64,000 bases of DNA from contig NZ_JAUSWY010000001.1 of NCBI RefSeq assembly GCF_030815585.1, forward strand, positions 1,860,001 to 1,924,000, written 5' to 3'. Origin of the DNA: Arthrobacter pascens. GTDB taxonomy: Bacteria; Actinomycetota; Actinomycetes; Actinomycetales; Micrococcaceae. The translations under genes were made by a program, and so were the position numbers. The notes below the pieces were generated by a model. It saw only the letters and a list, made by a program, of their open reading frames with translations, did not search any database and was not told the origin of the DNA. Below, piece after piece: positions 25,245 through 33,591 of this stretch (positions within the stretch are counted from its first letter, which is position 1; each line of letters starts with the position of its first letter).

Positions 25245-27884
25245 GTGTCGAATGAGAATCTGCAGCGCGATGAAGCCGCCGAACGTTCAGCCCTGATCAC
25301 AACCCACAGCTACGATGTCTCCCTGGATGTCCGCCAGGCGGCGGATCCGGACATCGCGGGGTACACGAGCCGCAGTGTCATCAATTTCTCCGCGGAGCCG
25401 GGACAGTCCACCTTCCTGGACTTCATTGGCGGCGACGTGCACAGCGTCTTCCTCAATGGCAAGGGCCTGCGCGTGGCCGACGTCCTGGAGGGTGCGAGGA
25501 TCCGGCTCGACAACCTGCAGGCTGAGAACCAGGTTACGGTCACGGGCACCGCACTTTACAGCCGCTCAGGCGAGGGCATGCACCGTTTTGTGGATCCCGC
25601 CGACGGCCAGTGCTACCTGTACACGCAGTACGAGCCGGCCGACGCCCGGCGCGTGTTCGCCAACTTCGAGCAGCCCGACCTCAAGGCGGAGTTTACCTTC
25701 CACGTCCTGGCACCGTCCGGCTGGGAGGTGGCGTCCAACGGAGTGGAGGCGAGCCGTACGGAGTTGACCAGCGATCCTGCCACAAGCCGCTGGGATTTCG
25801 CCCCCACCAAGCCGATGTCCACTTACATCACCGCTGTCCTCGCCGGTCCGTATTTCAAGGCCCAGGACCGTTGGAGCGGAAAGCTCGACGACGGCACGTC
25901 GCTGGATGTGCCGCTGGCGCTCTACTGCCGGGCGTCCATGGCGGAGTCCTTTGATACCGCAGAGCTGTTCCGGCTGACCAAGAGCGGCCTGGACTTCTTC
26001 AACCGCCTCTTCGATTTCCCCTACCCCTGGGGCAAGTACGACCAGGCCTTTGTCCCCGAGTACAACCTGGGAGCAATGGAAAACCCGGGACTGGTGACCT
26101 TCACCGAGAGCTACGTATTCACCTCCCGCGCCACGGATTCGCAGTACCAGTCCCGGGCGAACACACTGATGCACGAAATGGCCCACATGTGGTTCGGCGA
26201 CCTTGTGACCATGCAGTGGTGGGACGACCTGTGGCTCAAGGAATCTTTTGCCGACTACATGGGGACGCTCGGCGTGGACCGGGCCACGGACTGGGACACA
26301 GCGTGGGTGAACTTCGCGAACAAACGCAAGGCATGGGCGTACGTCCAGGACCAACTGCCCACCACGCACCCGATCGTGGCCGACGTCCCGGACCTGGAGG
26401 CGGCCAAGCAGAACTTCGACGGCATCACCTATGCAAAGGGCGCGTCTGTGCTCAAGCAGTTGGTGGCCTATGTGGGGTTTGACGCGTTCATCGCAGGCTC
26501 CCGGCACTACTTCCGTAAGCACGCGTACGGTAACACCACCCTGGCCGACCTGCTGGAGGCACTCAGCGCCTCGTCCGGCCGGGATCTTGCCGGCTGGGCG
26601 GCCCAGTGGCTGCAGACGTCCGGCATCTCCACACTGGCGGTGGAGACCGGAGCGCACGACGGCGTCCTCGGCCCTGTGACAATCGTCCAGGAGGCGGAGG
26701 ATCCCGTCAGCGGACGGCAGGAGCCGCGCCCGCACCGGCTGCGCTTGGGCTTCTACAACTTCGACGGCGACGGCGCCCTGGTCAGGACAGCAAGCGTGGA
26801 ATTTGACGTTGTGGGAGCGCGGACGGACCTGCCTGAGCTTGCCGGCCAGCCGCGGCCCGCCCTCCTGCTGCTCAACGACGAGGACCTCAGCTATGCCAAG
26901 GTGAGGCTGGATCCGGCCGCGGAGGCCACCGTGCTGGAGTCGCTGGACAGGATCACCGATCCGATGGCCCGGGCCCTCTGCTGGACGGCGCTGTGGAACT
27001 CGGCACGGGACGGAGAGAGTCCAGCCGCCCGCTACGTTGACGCGGTGAGGGCTTTTGGGCCGGCCGAATCAGGGATCGGCGTCCTGCTGAACATCCTCGA
27101 CAACGCGTCCACCGCCGTCGAACGCTACACCCCCGTGGACCGACGGGGTGCCGTACGGGCGGCCTTCCTGGCGGCCGCGGACGCCCAGCTCGACGAGGCG
27201 CCACCGGGCTCCGACCATCAGCTCGCCTGGGCCCGGACCGTGGCCGCCATCAGCCGGCATGACGCTGCCCTCCTCCCCCGGCTCCACGGCCTCCTGGACG
27301 GGACGGTTCTGGTGGAGGGCCTTGCCCTGGACGCAGAGCTCCGCTGGAATATCTGGCATGCGCTGGCGGCCAACGGCCACGCCACCACGGCCCAGCTTGA
27401 CGCCGAACTGGCCCGCGACAGGACCGCGTCCGGCCGTGCGGGCCATGCGACGGCGCTCGCCGCCCGCCCGGATCCGGAGGTTAAAGCGGCCACCTGGAAA
27501 GCAGCCGTGCACGGGACGGAGCTGTCCAACCAGCTCCTCAGTGCCACCATTGCCGGCTTCACGACGGCCCCCGCCGCCCTGCTGGAGCCCTACGTCGAGC
27601 CGTACTTCGACTGCCTCCGCAGCGTCTGGGAAGGGCGGAGCATCGAAATCGCCAGCCGGATTGTCCGTGGGCTGTATCCCCTGGCGCAGGACCTTCCCGT
27701 TGACGGCACCCGGCCTGAGGAGCACCCGGTGGTGCGCCGCACGGATACGTGGCTGGCCGCAAACGCTGATGCTCCGCACGCATTGCGCCGGATCATCGTA
27801 GAGCAGCGTAGCCACCTGCTCCGGGCCCTCACCGCGCAACTGCGTTCCGTTCCGGCGCAGGAAGCTGGCTTCCCCGTCCGATAA
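25245..27884 (+). CDS. pepN: Aminopeptidase N (M1 family)
   Basis: 879 residues, full length for bacterial/actinobacterial PepN. The exopeptidase motif GAMENPGLVTF lies near 275. The zinc site HEMAHMWFGD begins near His310, with the third ligand in LKESFADYMG near 333. A helical ERAP1-like C-terminal domain occupies about 560-870. Cytoplasmic. It removes N-terminal residues from peptides during protein turnover. The gene begins at GTG 25245, 39 bp after the exporter, and its stop is only 7 bp from the convergent RDD gene. Confidence 0.93.
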   Translation: MSNENLQRDEAAERSALITTHSYDVSLDVRQAADPDIAGYTSRSVINFSAEPGQSTFLDFIGGDVHSVFLNGKGLRVADVLEGARIRLDNLQAENQVTVTGTALYSRSGEGMHRFVDPADGQCYLYTQYEPADARRVFANFEQPDLKAEFTFHVLAPSGWEVASNGVEASRTELTSDPATSRWDFAPTKPMSTYITAVLAGPYFKAQDRWSGKLDDGTSLDVPLALYCRASMAESFDTAELFRLTKSGLDFFNRLFDFPYPWGKYDQAFVPEYNLGAMENPGLVTFTESYVFTSRATDSQYQSRANTLMHEMAHMWFGDLVTMQWWDDLWLKESFADYMGTLGVDRATDWDTAWVNFANKRKAWAYVQDQLPTTHPIVADVPDLEAAKQNFDGITYAKGASVLKQLVAYVGFDAFIAGSRHYFRKHAYGNTTLADLLEALSASSGRDLAGWAAQWLQTSGISTLAVETGAHDGVLGPVTIVQEAEDPVSGRQEPRPHRLRLGFYNFDGDGALVRTASVEFDVVGARTDLPELAGQPRPALLLLNDEDLSYAKVRLDPAAEATVLESLDRITDPMARALCWTALWNSARDGESPAARYVDAVRAFGPAESGIGVLLNILDNASTAVERYTPVDRRGAVRAAFLAAADAQLDEAPPGSDHQLAWARTVAAISRHDAALLPRLHGLLDGTVLVEGLALDAELRWNIWHALAANGHATTAQLDAELARDRTASGRAGHATALAARPDPEVKAATWKAAVHGTELSNQLLSATIAGFTTAPAALLEPYVEPYFDCLRSVWEGRSIEIASRIVRGLYPLAQDLPVDGTRPEEHPVVRRTDTWLAANADAPHALRRIIVEQRSHLLRALTAQLRSVPAQEAGFPVR

Positions 27885-27891
27885 ACCGGTC

Positions 27892-28422
27892 TTATGAACC
27901 GCTACGGGAACGCAGGGTGACGGATGTGCCGGAAATTCGGTCGTAGGGTGTCCGGCCCGTCCCGAAGAATAGCGACGCGACGTAAGCGGCCGGCAACACG
28001 TAGGCAAACGCCGTCGCCACCCAGATCCAGGGAGGTACGGCACCCGCCGCGCTCGATGTGACGATACCGAAGACTGCTGCATGTCCAATCGTCCAGGGAA
28101 CAGCTATCTTCATCGTGTTGCGGACGAGCGCACGCCGGTACGAAATACGTACGCCGGTGCGTGAGTTCACGACGAGGAGCTGGCGCAGGTGTTTGCCGAT
28201 CGATGCTTCCCGCGTAGACGATTCAAGCCAGGCGAGCGTCAGGGTCACTGGAACCACAAGGGAGAGTGTGGCGATGATGTTCAGGGCGACCACCGTGAGC
28301 CCTCCGGTAATCCCGGCGAGCCAGAGCGGAACCCCGACGGCCGCGATGAGGGCTACCCAGGCGAGTATGCACATCCAGTCGATCAGCCAGGCGAGCAAGC
28401 GGTTCCATGGTTGACGGTTCAC
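27892..28422 (-). CDS. RDD-family membrane protein
   Basis: 176 residues. The first helix starts with RLLAWLIDWMCILAW (Arg...Asp pair of the RDD family), and further hydrophobic segments are at about 45-65, 108-128 and 130-152. STREASIGKHLRQLLVVNSR is the conserved cytoplasmic loop. RDD proteins are small membrane proteins, some acting as Na+/H+ or other ion transporters; no function can be given here. GTG start. It follows the lipoate ligase gene by 51 bp. Confidence 0.85.
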   Translation of the reverse strand: MNRQPWNRLLAWLIDWMCILAWVALIAAVGVPLWLAGITGGLTVVALNIIATLSLVVPVTLTLAWLESSTREASIGKHLRQLLVVNSRTGVRISYRRALVRNTMKIAVPWTIGHAAVFGIVTSSAAGAVPPWIWVATAFAYVLPAAYVASLFFGTGRTPYDRISGTSVTLRSRSGS

Positions 28423-28473
28423 TCTCGCGATCCTATCGGCAGATCCGGCTTGGGGCGCCCGCGCGAGCCCGCG

Positions 28474-29568
28474 TCAGGGAACCCGGTTCAGCCATTCCTC
28501 GGTGCCAAACTTGTTGGCTACCCGCTCGCGGGCGGCGGCCAGTTCGTCCCCGGTGAGTTCTGAGGCCGTGGCGGAGTATCTTTCGCTGAAGACCTCCATC
28601 ATGGCCGCGATGATCTGGGTGCGGGACAAGCCGGTCTGGCGCCGGAGCGGGTCGACGCGTTTCTTTGCGCTGCGGGTGCCTTTGTCCGACAACTTTTCCT
28701 TGCCGATGCGCAGCACCTCCACCATTTTGTCGGCGTCGATGTCATAGCTCATGGTGACGTGGTGCAGCATGCCGCCGTTGGCCAGGCGCTTCTGTGCCGC
28801 TCCGCCGATCTTGCCCTGTTCCGTGGCGATATCGTTGAGGGGGACGTAGAAGGCGGTGATCCCGAGCTTCTCCAGGGCTGCCATCACCCAGGCATCCAGG
28901 AACGCGTAGGAATCCGCGAAGCTGATGCCGTCCACCAGGGTCTGCGGCAGGTACAGCGAGTACGTGATGCAGTTGCCGGCCTCCATGAACATCGCTCCCC
29001 CGCCGCTGATCCTCCGGACCACGGTGATGCCATGCCGTGCGACGCCGGCGGGGTCTACTTCGTTGCGGACGGACTGGAAGCTGCCGATGACCACGGACGG
29101 TTCCTCCCAGTCCCAGAACCGCAGCGTGGGGTTGCGGCGGCCGGCGCCGACTTCCTCAGTCAGTACCTCATCCAGGGCGACGTTGATGGCGGTAGGCAGC
29201 ACCGTGGGGGCGATGATGTTCCAGTGGTGGTCAGTCCAGGCGCTTGCCCTCGCAAGGGCGCGGCGTACGGTTACCGCCACGGCGTCGGCTGAGAAGCCGA
29301 ACAGGACAGCCCCGGGAGGCAGGGAAGCGGACACTGCGCCGGAAAGTTCTGCCGCCGTCGTCGTCTCCGGAAGCCCGGTGAGCGCGCGGTTAATCTCCAG
29401 CAGTGCCTCGTCAGGCTCCAGGAAGAAGTCCCCGCTGAGGGAGACTTTGGCGAGGACACCGTCCACGACGTCGAGGTCCACCACCACCAGCTTGCCGCCA
29501 GGGACCTTGTACTCGCCGTGGTGGCGCCGGGCGCCGGAATCATCAGCCGGAATTGGCGTGGCAGTCAT
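28474..29568 (-). CDS. Lipoate-protein ligase with N-terminal accessory domain
   Basis: 364 residues from ATG 29568; a second ATG three codons upstream (29577) is possible. The catalytic LplA fold is at about 110-330, with RFWDWEEPSVVIGSFQS, VVRRISGGGAMF, and the lysine loop EQGKIGGAAQKR. The small domain that is C-terminal in E. coli LplA seems instead to be at the N terminus (KLVVVDLDVVDGVLAKVSLS, about 25-100). It should activate lipoate, or octanoate, with ATP and attach it to E2 or GcvH proteins. Terminator of the upstream rpmE2 gene separates it from that gene. Confidence 0.86.
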   Translation of the reverse strand: MTATPIPADDSGARRHHGEYKVPGGKLVVVDLDVVDGVLAKVSLSGDFFLEPDEALLEINRALTGLPETTTAAELSGAVSASLPPGAVLFGFSADAVAVTVRRALARASAWTDHHWNIIAPTVLPTAINVALDEVLTEEVGAGRRNPTLRFWDWEEPSVVIGSFQSVRNEVDPAGVARHGITVVRRISGGGAMFMEAGNCITYSLYLPQTLVDGISFADSYAFLDAWVMAALEKLGITAFYVPLNDIATEQGKIGGAAQKRLANGGMLHHVTMSYDIDADKMVEVLRIGKEKLSDKGTRSAKKRVDPLRRQTGLSRTQIIAAMMEVFSERYSATASELTGDELAAARERVANKFGTEEWLNRVP

Positions 29569-29610
29569 GCCTTCCATCCTGCCCCAGAAACGCAGGAAAG
29601 CCAGAAACGC

Positions 29611-29640
29611 AAAAAGCCCGCACCGTTGCCGGTGCGGGCT
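29611..29640 (-). terminator. Intrinsic terminator of rpmE2
   Basis: Read on the minus strand: stem AGCCCGCACC/GGTGCGGGCT, loop GGCAAC, then TTTTT (29611-29615 as A on plus). It lies 26 bp after the rpmE2 stop. Confidence 0.9.
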
Positions 29641-29666
29641 TTCCAAAGAACCTTGGGGGAAGTGAG

Positions 29667-29924
29667 TTACTTCTTGCCGCCGAAGCCCTTGAAGCGAGCG
29701 TTGAAGCGCTCGACGCGGCCTGCAGAGTCCATGATGCGCTGCTTGCCCGTGTAGAACGGGTGGGACTCGGAAGAGATTTCGACGTCGATGACCGGGTAGG
29801 TGTTGCCGTCTTCCCACTCGATGGTCTTCTTGGAAGACACGGTGGACTTGGTCAGGAACTTGACGCCGGAAGCCAGGTCGTTGAAAACAACAGCTTCGTA
29901 CTTCGGGTGGGTATTGGACTTCAT
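29667..29924 (-). CDS. rpmE2: 50S ribosomal protein L31, type B
   Basis: 85 residues from ATG 29924, preceded by AAAGG. The protein starts [14 protein letters not shown], includes [11 protein letters not shown], and ends [13 protein letters not shown]. It has no cysteine, so this is the zinc-independent form that replaces zinc-binding L31 when zinc is scarce. In other Actinobacteria this paralogue is Zur-repressed; I do not see a convincing Zur box here. The leader has a perfect 7-bp hairpin, CAACTGG/CCAGTTG (29944-29963). Confidence 0.95.
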
Positions 29925-30015
29925 AATTGGACCTTTGTTCGTACAACTGGATTTTGCCAGTTGCCAGGTATGAATGGGATGGCCAGCGTCTGCATCTGGA
30001 GACGCAGGGCAGCCA

Positions 30016-30030
30016 GCTATCAATAATAGC
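30016..30030. promoter_or_regulatory. AT-rich inverted repeat upstream of rpmE2
   Basis: Perfect GCTAT-N5-ATAGC in GC-rich surroundings, 92 bp upstream of the rpmE2 start. On the minus strand it contains TATTAT, a possible -10 core. It could be a promoter with an operator; no regulator is implied by the sequence. Confidence 0.35.
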
Positions 30031-30075
30031 GGATACGGCAGGTCGTCGCGAACCCGTCCCCTCTATCTTGCCGGC

Positions 30076-30885
30076 CTACAGCCGCGGCCTGAGCTCCCAG
30101 AACGCCACGGCGGAGGCGGAGGCCACGTTGAGGGAGTCGACGCCGGCCCGCATGGGAATCCTGACGGCAAGGTCGACGGCGGCGAGTGTCGCTGCGCTCA
30201 TACCGGCACCTTCGGTGCCCAGCACCAGGGCAAGCCGGTCCGGGTTGCGTTCGGCGAGCTCATTGATGTTCACGGCATCGGGGGTAAGTTCCAGTGCGGC
30301 GACGGTGAACCCCTTCTCCCGGAGCAGTGCGAGGTCCCCCGGCCAACTTTCCAGCCGCGTCCAGGGCACCTGGAAGACGGTTCCCATGCTGACCCGGACG
30401 CTCCTGCGGTAGAGCGGATCGCCGCAGCGCGGCGAAATCAACACGGCGTCGACGTCCAGCGCTGCAGCCGACCGGAAAATGGCGCCCACGTTGGTGTGGT
30501 CCACGATGTCCTCCAGGACGGCCACCCTGCGTGCGTCCGCGAGCAGTTCCGGGAGCGGAACCGGAGCCGGCCGCTGCATGGCTGCCATCGCCCCGCGGTG
30601 AAGGTGAAAACCGGTGATCTCCTCCAACAGGGCGGCAGATCCGATGAAGGCCGGAACGTCCGGGTATTCGCCGAGGACGTCCTGCAGGTCATCAAGCCAC
30701 TTCTCGGCCAGGAAAAAGGAGCGCGGACTGTGGCCCGCAGCCAGCGCACGGCGGAGGACGCGCGAGGATTCGGCGATGTACATGCCCTCGGCCGGTTCAC
30801 GGAGTTTCCGCAGGTGCACATCCGTCAGCTGCGTGTAGTCGGAGACGCGGGGGTCCCCGGCGGATTCAAGGTAGTGGATTGTCAC
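30076..30885 (-). CDS. TrmH/SpoU-family RNA methyltransferase
   Basis: 269 residues. An N-terminal substrate-binding domain (about 1-100) begins with the GTG start and contains REPAEGMYIAESSRVLRRAL. The C-terminal SPOUT domain has VLEDIVDHTNVGAIFRSAAA, LALVLGTEGAGMS and MRAGVDSLNVASASAVAFW, the three trefoil-knot motifs that bind S-adenosylmethionine. It should 2'-O-methylate a ribose in rRNA or tRNA; the exact site cannot be predicted. It starts 7 bp after the TauE gene, so both belong to the ABC-TauE-methyltransferase unit. Confidence 0.9.
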   Translation of the reverse strand: MTIHYLESAGDPRVSDYTQLTDVHLRKLREPAEGMYIAESSRVLRRALAAGHSPRSFFLAEKWLDDLQDVLGEYPDVPAFIGSAALLEEITGFHLHRGAMAAMQRPAPVPLPELLADARRVAVLEDIVDHTNVGAIFRSAAALDVDAVLISPRCGDPLYRRSVRVSMGTVFQVPWTRLESWPGDLALLREKGFTVAALELTPDAVNINELAERNPDRLALVLGTEGAGMSAATLAAVDLAVRIPMRAGVDSLNVASASAVAFWELRPRL

Positions 30886-30892
30886 CGGCTGA

Positions 30893-31678
30893 TTATTTCA
30901 GCAGATTTGCGACCATAAAGCCCAGTGCCACCAGGCCGAGGGCAAAGATCACGGCCCGCAGCACAGTTGGCGAGAGCCGCCGGCCCACTTTGGAGCCGAG
31001 GAGCCCGCCAATAGTGGAGCTCACGGCGATCAGGAGCACCACCAGCCAGTTGATCCGGTCAAAGGCGAACAGCAGGTAGGACACGGCAGCGACCAGGTTC
31101 ACGCCCAGGACCAGGATGTTCTTCATGGCGTTGGCGTTCTGGATGGTTCCGGTCAGGAACACCCCCAGGATCCCGACCAGCAGGATTCCCTGCGCTGCCA
31201 CGAAATAGCCACCGTAGACGCCCGCGAGATAGACCAGCACCACCAGGAGGATTCCATGGCGCTTGTCCCGGATGGCGTGCTCGGGATTCTCCTCGCGGTT
31301 GCGCACCCAGGACTGCAGCCGCGGCTGGAACACCACCATCAGCAGGGCCAGGACCAGCAGGACCGGGGCCACGTAGTGGAAGACCACCTCCGGCAGGTGA
31401 AGAAGCAGCCAGGCGCCGGAGATACCACCCAACAGCGACGCCGGGAGGAGCCTGAGCAGCTGCCTCCCCCTGCCCTTGAGTTCACGGCGATATCCCCACG
31501 CCCCTGCCGCGGTCCCCGCCACCAGGCCCATGGCGTTGCTCATGGATGCCACCACAGGGGTGACCCCCAGGGCGATCAGCACCGGAAAGGTAACCAGCGT
31601 GCCGGAGCCGACAACGGCATTGATGGTGCCGGCCCAGAGGCCGGCAAAGAACACAAAAATACTGCTGAGAAGATCCAC
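30893..31678 (-). CDS. TauE/SafE-family sulfite/anion exporter
   Basis: 261 residues with about eight hydrophobic segments. The internal duplication of the family is visible (FAGLWAGTINAVVGSGTLVT in the first half, VYLAGVYGGYFVAAQGILLV in the second). TauE/SafE proteins move sulfonate, sulfite or other small anions; the specific substrate is unknown. GTG start 18 bp after the ABC ATPase gene. Confidence 0.87.
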   Translation of the reverse strand: MDLLSSIFVFFAGLWAGTINAVVGSGTLVTFPVLIALGVTPVVASMSNAMGLVAGTAAGAWGYRRELKGRGRQLLRLLPASLLGGISGAWLLLHLPEVVFHYVAPVLLVLALLMVVFQPRLQSWVRNREENPEHAIRDKRHGILLVVLVYLAGVYGGYFVAAQGILLVGILGVFLTGTIQNANAMKNILVLGVNLVAAVSYLLFAFDRINWLVVLLIAVSSTIGGLLGSKVGRRLSPTVLRAVIFALGLVALGFMVANLLK

Positions 31679-31696
31679 CCCGGGTAATGCTGCCGA

Positions 31697-32482
31697 CTAG
31701 CGGCGTGCAGTGGCGGTGTACCGGCCGGCGTTGACGGTTACGTCAAGGTCCAGGCCGAAGGTCTCGCTCAGGTATCCGTCCGTCAGCACCTCCGCAATTG
31801 GCCCCGACGCCACAACATTGGCGTCGCGGAGCAGCATGGCGTGGGTAAACCCCGGCGGCACTTCTTCGAGGTGGTGTGTGACCAGGACAATGGCAGGCGC
31901 GGATTCGTCGCGGGCCAGATCACTGAGGCGGTGCACCAGGTCCTCGCGGCCGCCCAGATCCAGGCCGGCGGCCGGCTCGTCGAGCAGCAGGAGCTCAGGA
32001 TCGGTCATCAGTGCCCGGGCGATCTGCACGCGCTTGCGCTCACCTTCTGAGAGGGAGGCGAACGGACGGTTGAGCAGCGGCCCCATGCCCCACTCATTCA
32101 GCAGGGCGAAGGCCCGGCGCTCGTCGCCCCTCTCATAGCCCTCCCGCCAGCGTCCGGTCACGCCGTAGGCGGCAGTGACCACCACGTTGAGGACCTTCTC
32201 ATGCTCCGGGATCTGGTTGGCCAGGGCGGCAGAGGAGAGGCCGATGCGGGGGCGGAGTTCAAAGACGTCCACGGCGCCGAGGATTTCTTCCAGAATGCCG
32301 GCCATGCCGCTGGTGGGGTGCATCCGGGCGGCAGCGATCTGGAGGAGTGTGGTCTTGCCGGCGCCGTTGGGGCCCAGGATGACCCAGCGCTCGCCCTCCT
32401 TGACCTGCCAGTCCACCTTGTTCAGGAGCGTTTTGGCTCCACGGACAACGCTGACGGCGGCCAATTCAAGAACATCACTCAT
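31697..32482 (-). CDS. ABC transporter ATP-binding protein
   Basis: 261 residues from ATG 32482; a GTG four codons upstream (32494) is also possible, and neither has a strong ribosome site. A complete nucleotide-binding domain: Walker A GPNGAGKTT, signature LSEGERKRVQ, Walker B LLLLDEPAAGLD and the switch THH. The order resembles single-gene iron- or molybdate-type ATPases (YlmA/ModF-like). No membrane or binding-protein partner lies next to it; the next gene is a TauE exporter, which is not ABC-dependent. Transport role therefore unclear. Confidence 0.85.
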   Translation of the reverse strand: MSDVLELAAVSVVRGAKTLLNKVDWQVKEGERWVILGPNGAGKTTLLQIAAARMHPTSGMAGILEEILGAVDVFELRPRIGLSSAALANQIPEHEKVLNVVVTAAYGVTGRWREGYERGDERRAFALLNEWGMGPLLNRPFASLSEGERKRVQIARALMTDPELLLLDEPAAGLDLGGREDLVHRLSDLARDESAPAIVLVTHHLEEVPPGFTHAMLLRDANVVASGPIAEVLTDGYLSETFGLDLDVTVNAGRYTATARR

Positions 32483-32601
32483 AGGAGTAGACACTAGGAC
32501 AAAACGGGGGCCGACTGATAACTGATACAGGGGATACGTACCTGGAGCTGCACGGCTGCTGACCGCGGCGCAATGAATTCGGGCCGCACTCCCCCGCTGG
32601 C

Positions 32602-32607
32602 TAAGAT
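32602..32607 (+). promoter_or_regulatory. -10 box of serB, probably leaderless
   Basis: TAAGAT ends 7 bp before ATG 32615; no -35 box or Shine-Dalgarno site can be seen. Confidence 0.45.
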
Positions 32608-32614
32608 TGCAGCC

Positions 32615-33508
32615 ATGACTTCGAACGTGACTGCGGTCAGCTATGGCCTCAAACTGACCCCTGCGGAGCTGGAGCAGCTGCGTTCCCTCCTGACCCGGAA
32701 CGGTGCAACCCTCGAGGCGGAATCCCGGACCGGGGACAGCCGCTATGAGGTTCACACCGCGGAGCTGGCTATGGCTGACACCACGGCGGCCGGGATTGCC
32801 GCCCTTCGCCGTGCGGTGGCAGAGGCCGAGGCTGACGGGCCGGAGACCGCGATTGTGCCCGCAGGGCTGCGCGCGGCTCCCCGCAAGCTCCTGATCATGG
32901 ATGTTGATTCAACGCTCATTCAGCAGGAAGTCATTGAACTCCTGGCGGCGTACGCGGGCAAACGGGAGGAAGTGGCCGCCGTTACGGAAGCCGCCATGCG
33001 CGGTGAACTGGATTTCGCCCAGAGCCTGCACGCCCGGGTGCTTGTGCTCGCCGGCCTCCCCGCCACCGTCGTCGACGCCGTGCGGGCGGAAGTGAGGCTC
33101 AGTGAGGGCGCCGCTGAACTGGTGGCCGCATTCAAGGCAGCCGGACACGTGGTGGGCGTCGTTTCCGGCGGGTTCAACCAGATCCTGCAGCCGATCGCGG
33201 AAGACCTGGGCCTGGACTACTGGATTGCCAACGAGCTGGAAATTGTGGACGGCGCCCTCACCGGCAAAGTCCTGGGCGCTGTCATCGACCGCGCCGCCAA
33301 GGAAAAGTACCTGCGCAAGTGGGCTGCGGGCGAGGGTATCCCGATGGAACACACCATCGCAGTAGGCGACGGCGCCAATGACCTTGACATGCTGGGGGCA
33401 GCCGGGATCGGCGTGGCCTTCAATGCCAAACCGGCAGTCCGTGCCGTTGCCGATTCCGTCGTCAACATGCCGTACCTTGACGCCGTGCGGCACATCGCAG
33501 GAGTCTGA
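32615..33508 (+). CDS. serB: Phosphoserine phosphatase
   Basis: 297 residues from ATG 32615. A short N-terminal domain of about 95 residues precedes the HAD core: LLIMDVDSTLIQQEVIELLA (catalytic DxDST), VVSGGFNQ (Ser of motif II), the lysine of AAKEKYLRKW and GDGANDLDML. This set is diagnostic of SerB, which releases serine from phosphoserine in the last step of serine synthesis. Its 3' end converges with an SDR gene across a long imperfect palindrome. Confidence 0.93.
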   Translation: MTSNVTAVSYGLKLTPAELEQLRSLLTRNGATLEAESRTGDSRYEVHTAELAMADTTAAGIAALRRAVAEAEADGPETAIVPAGLRAAPRKLLIMDVDSTLIQQEVIELLAAYAGKREEVAAVTEAAMRGELDFAQSLHARVLVLAGLPATVVDAVRAEVRLSEGAAELVAAFKAAGHVVGVVSGGFNQILQPIAEDLGLDYWIANELEIVDGALTGKVLGAVIDRAAKEKYLRKWAAGEGIPMEHTIAVGDGANDLDMLGAAGIGVAFNAKPAVRAVADSVVNMPYLDAVRHIAGV

Positions 33509-33527
33509 TTTCACGTCGGCCGGAAGG

Positions 33528-33574
33528 TGGCATTTCGCGGCAATGTTCTGTAAGAACACTGCCACGAAATGCCA
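33528..33574. terminator. Long imperfect palindrome between serB and SDR gene
   Basis: 22-bp arms (33528-33549, 33553-33574) with two mismatches and a GTA loop. No T run. It probably ends transcription from both sides, but it also looks like a REP-type palindromic unit. Confidence 0.55.
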
Positions 33575-33591
33575 TCTCGCCTGGGTGGGGT

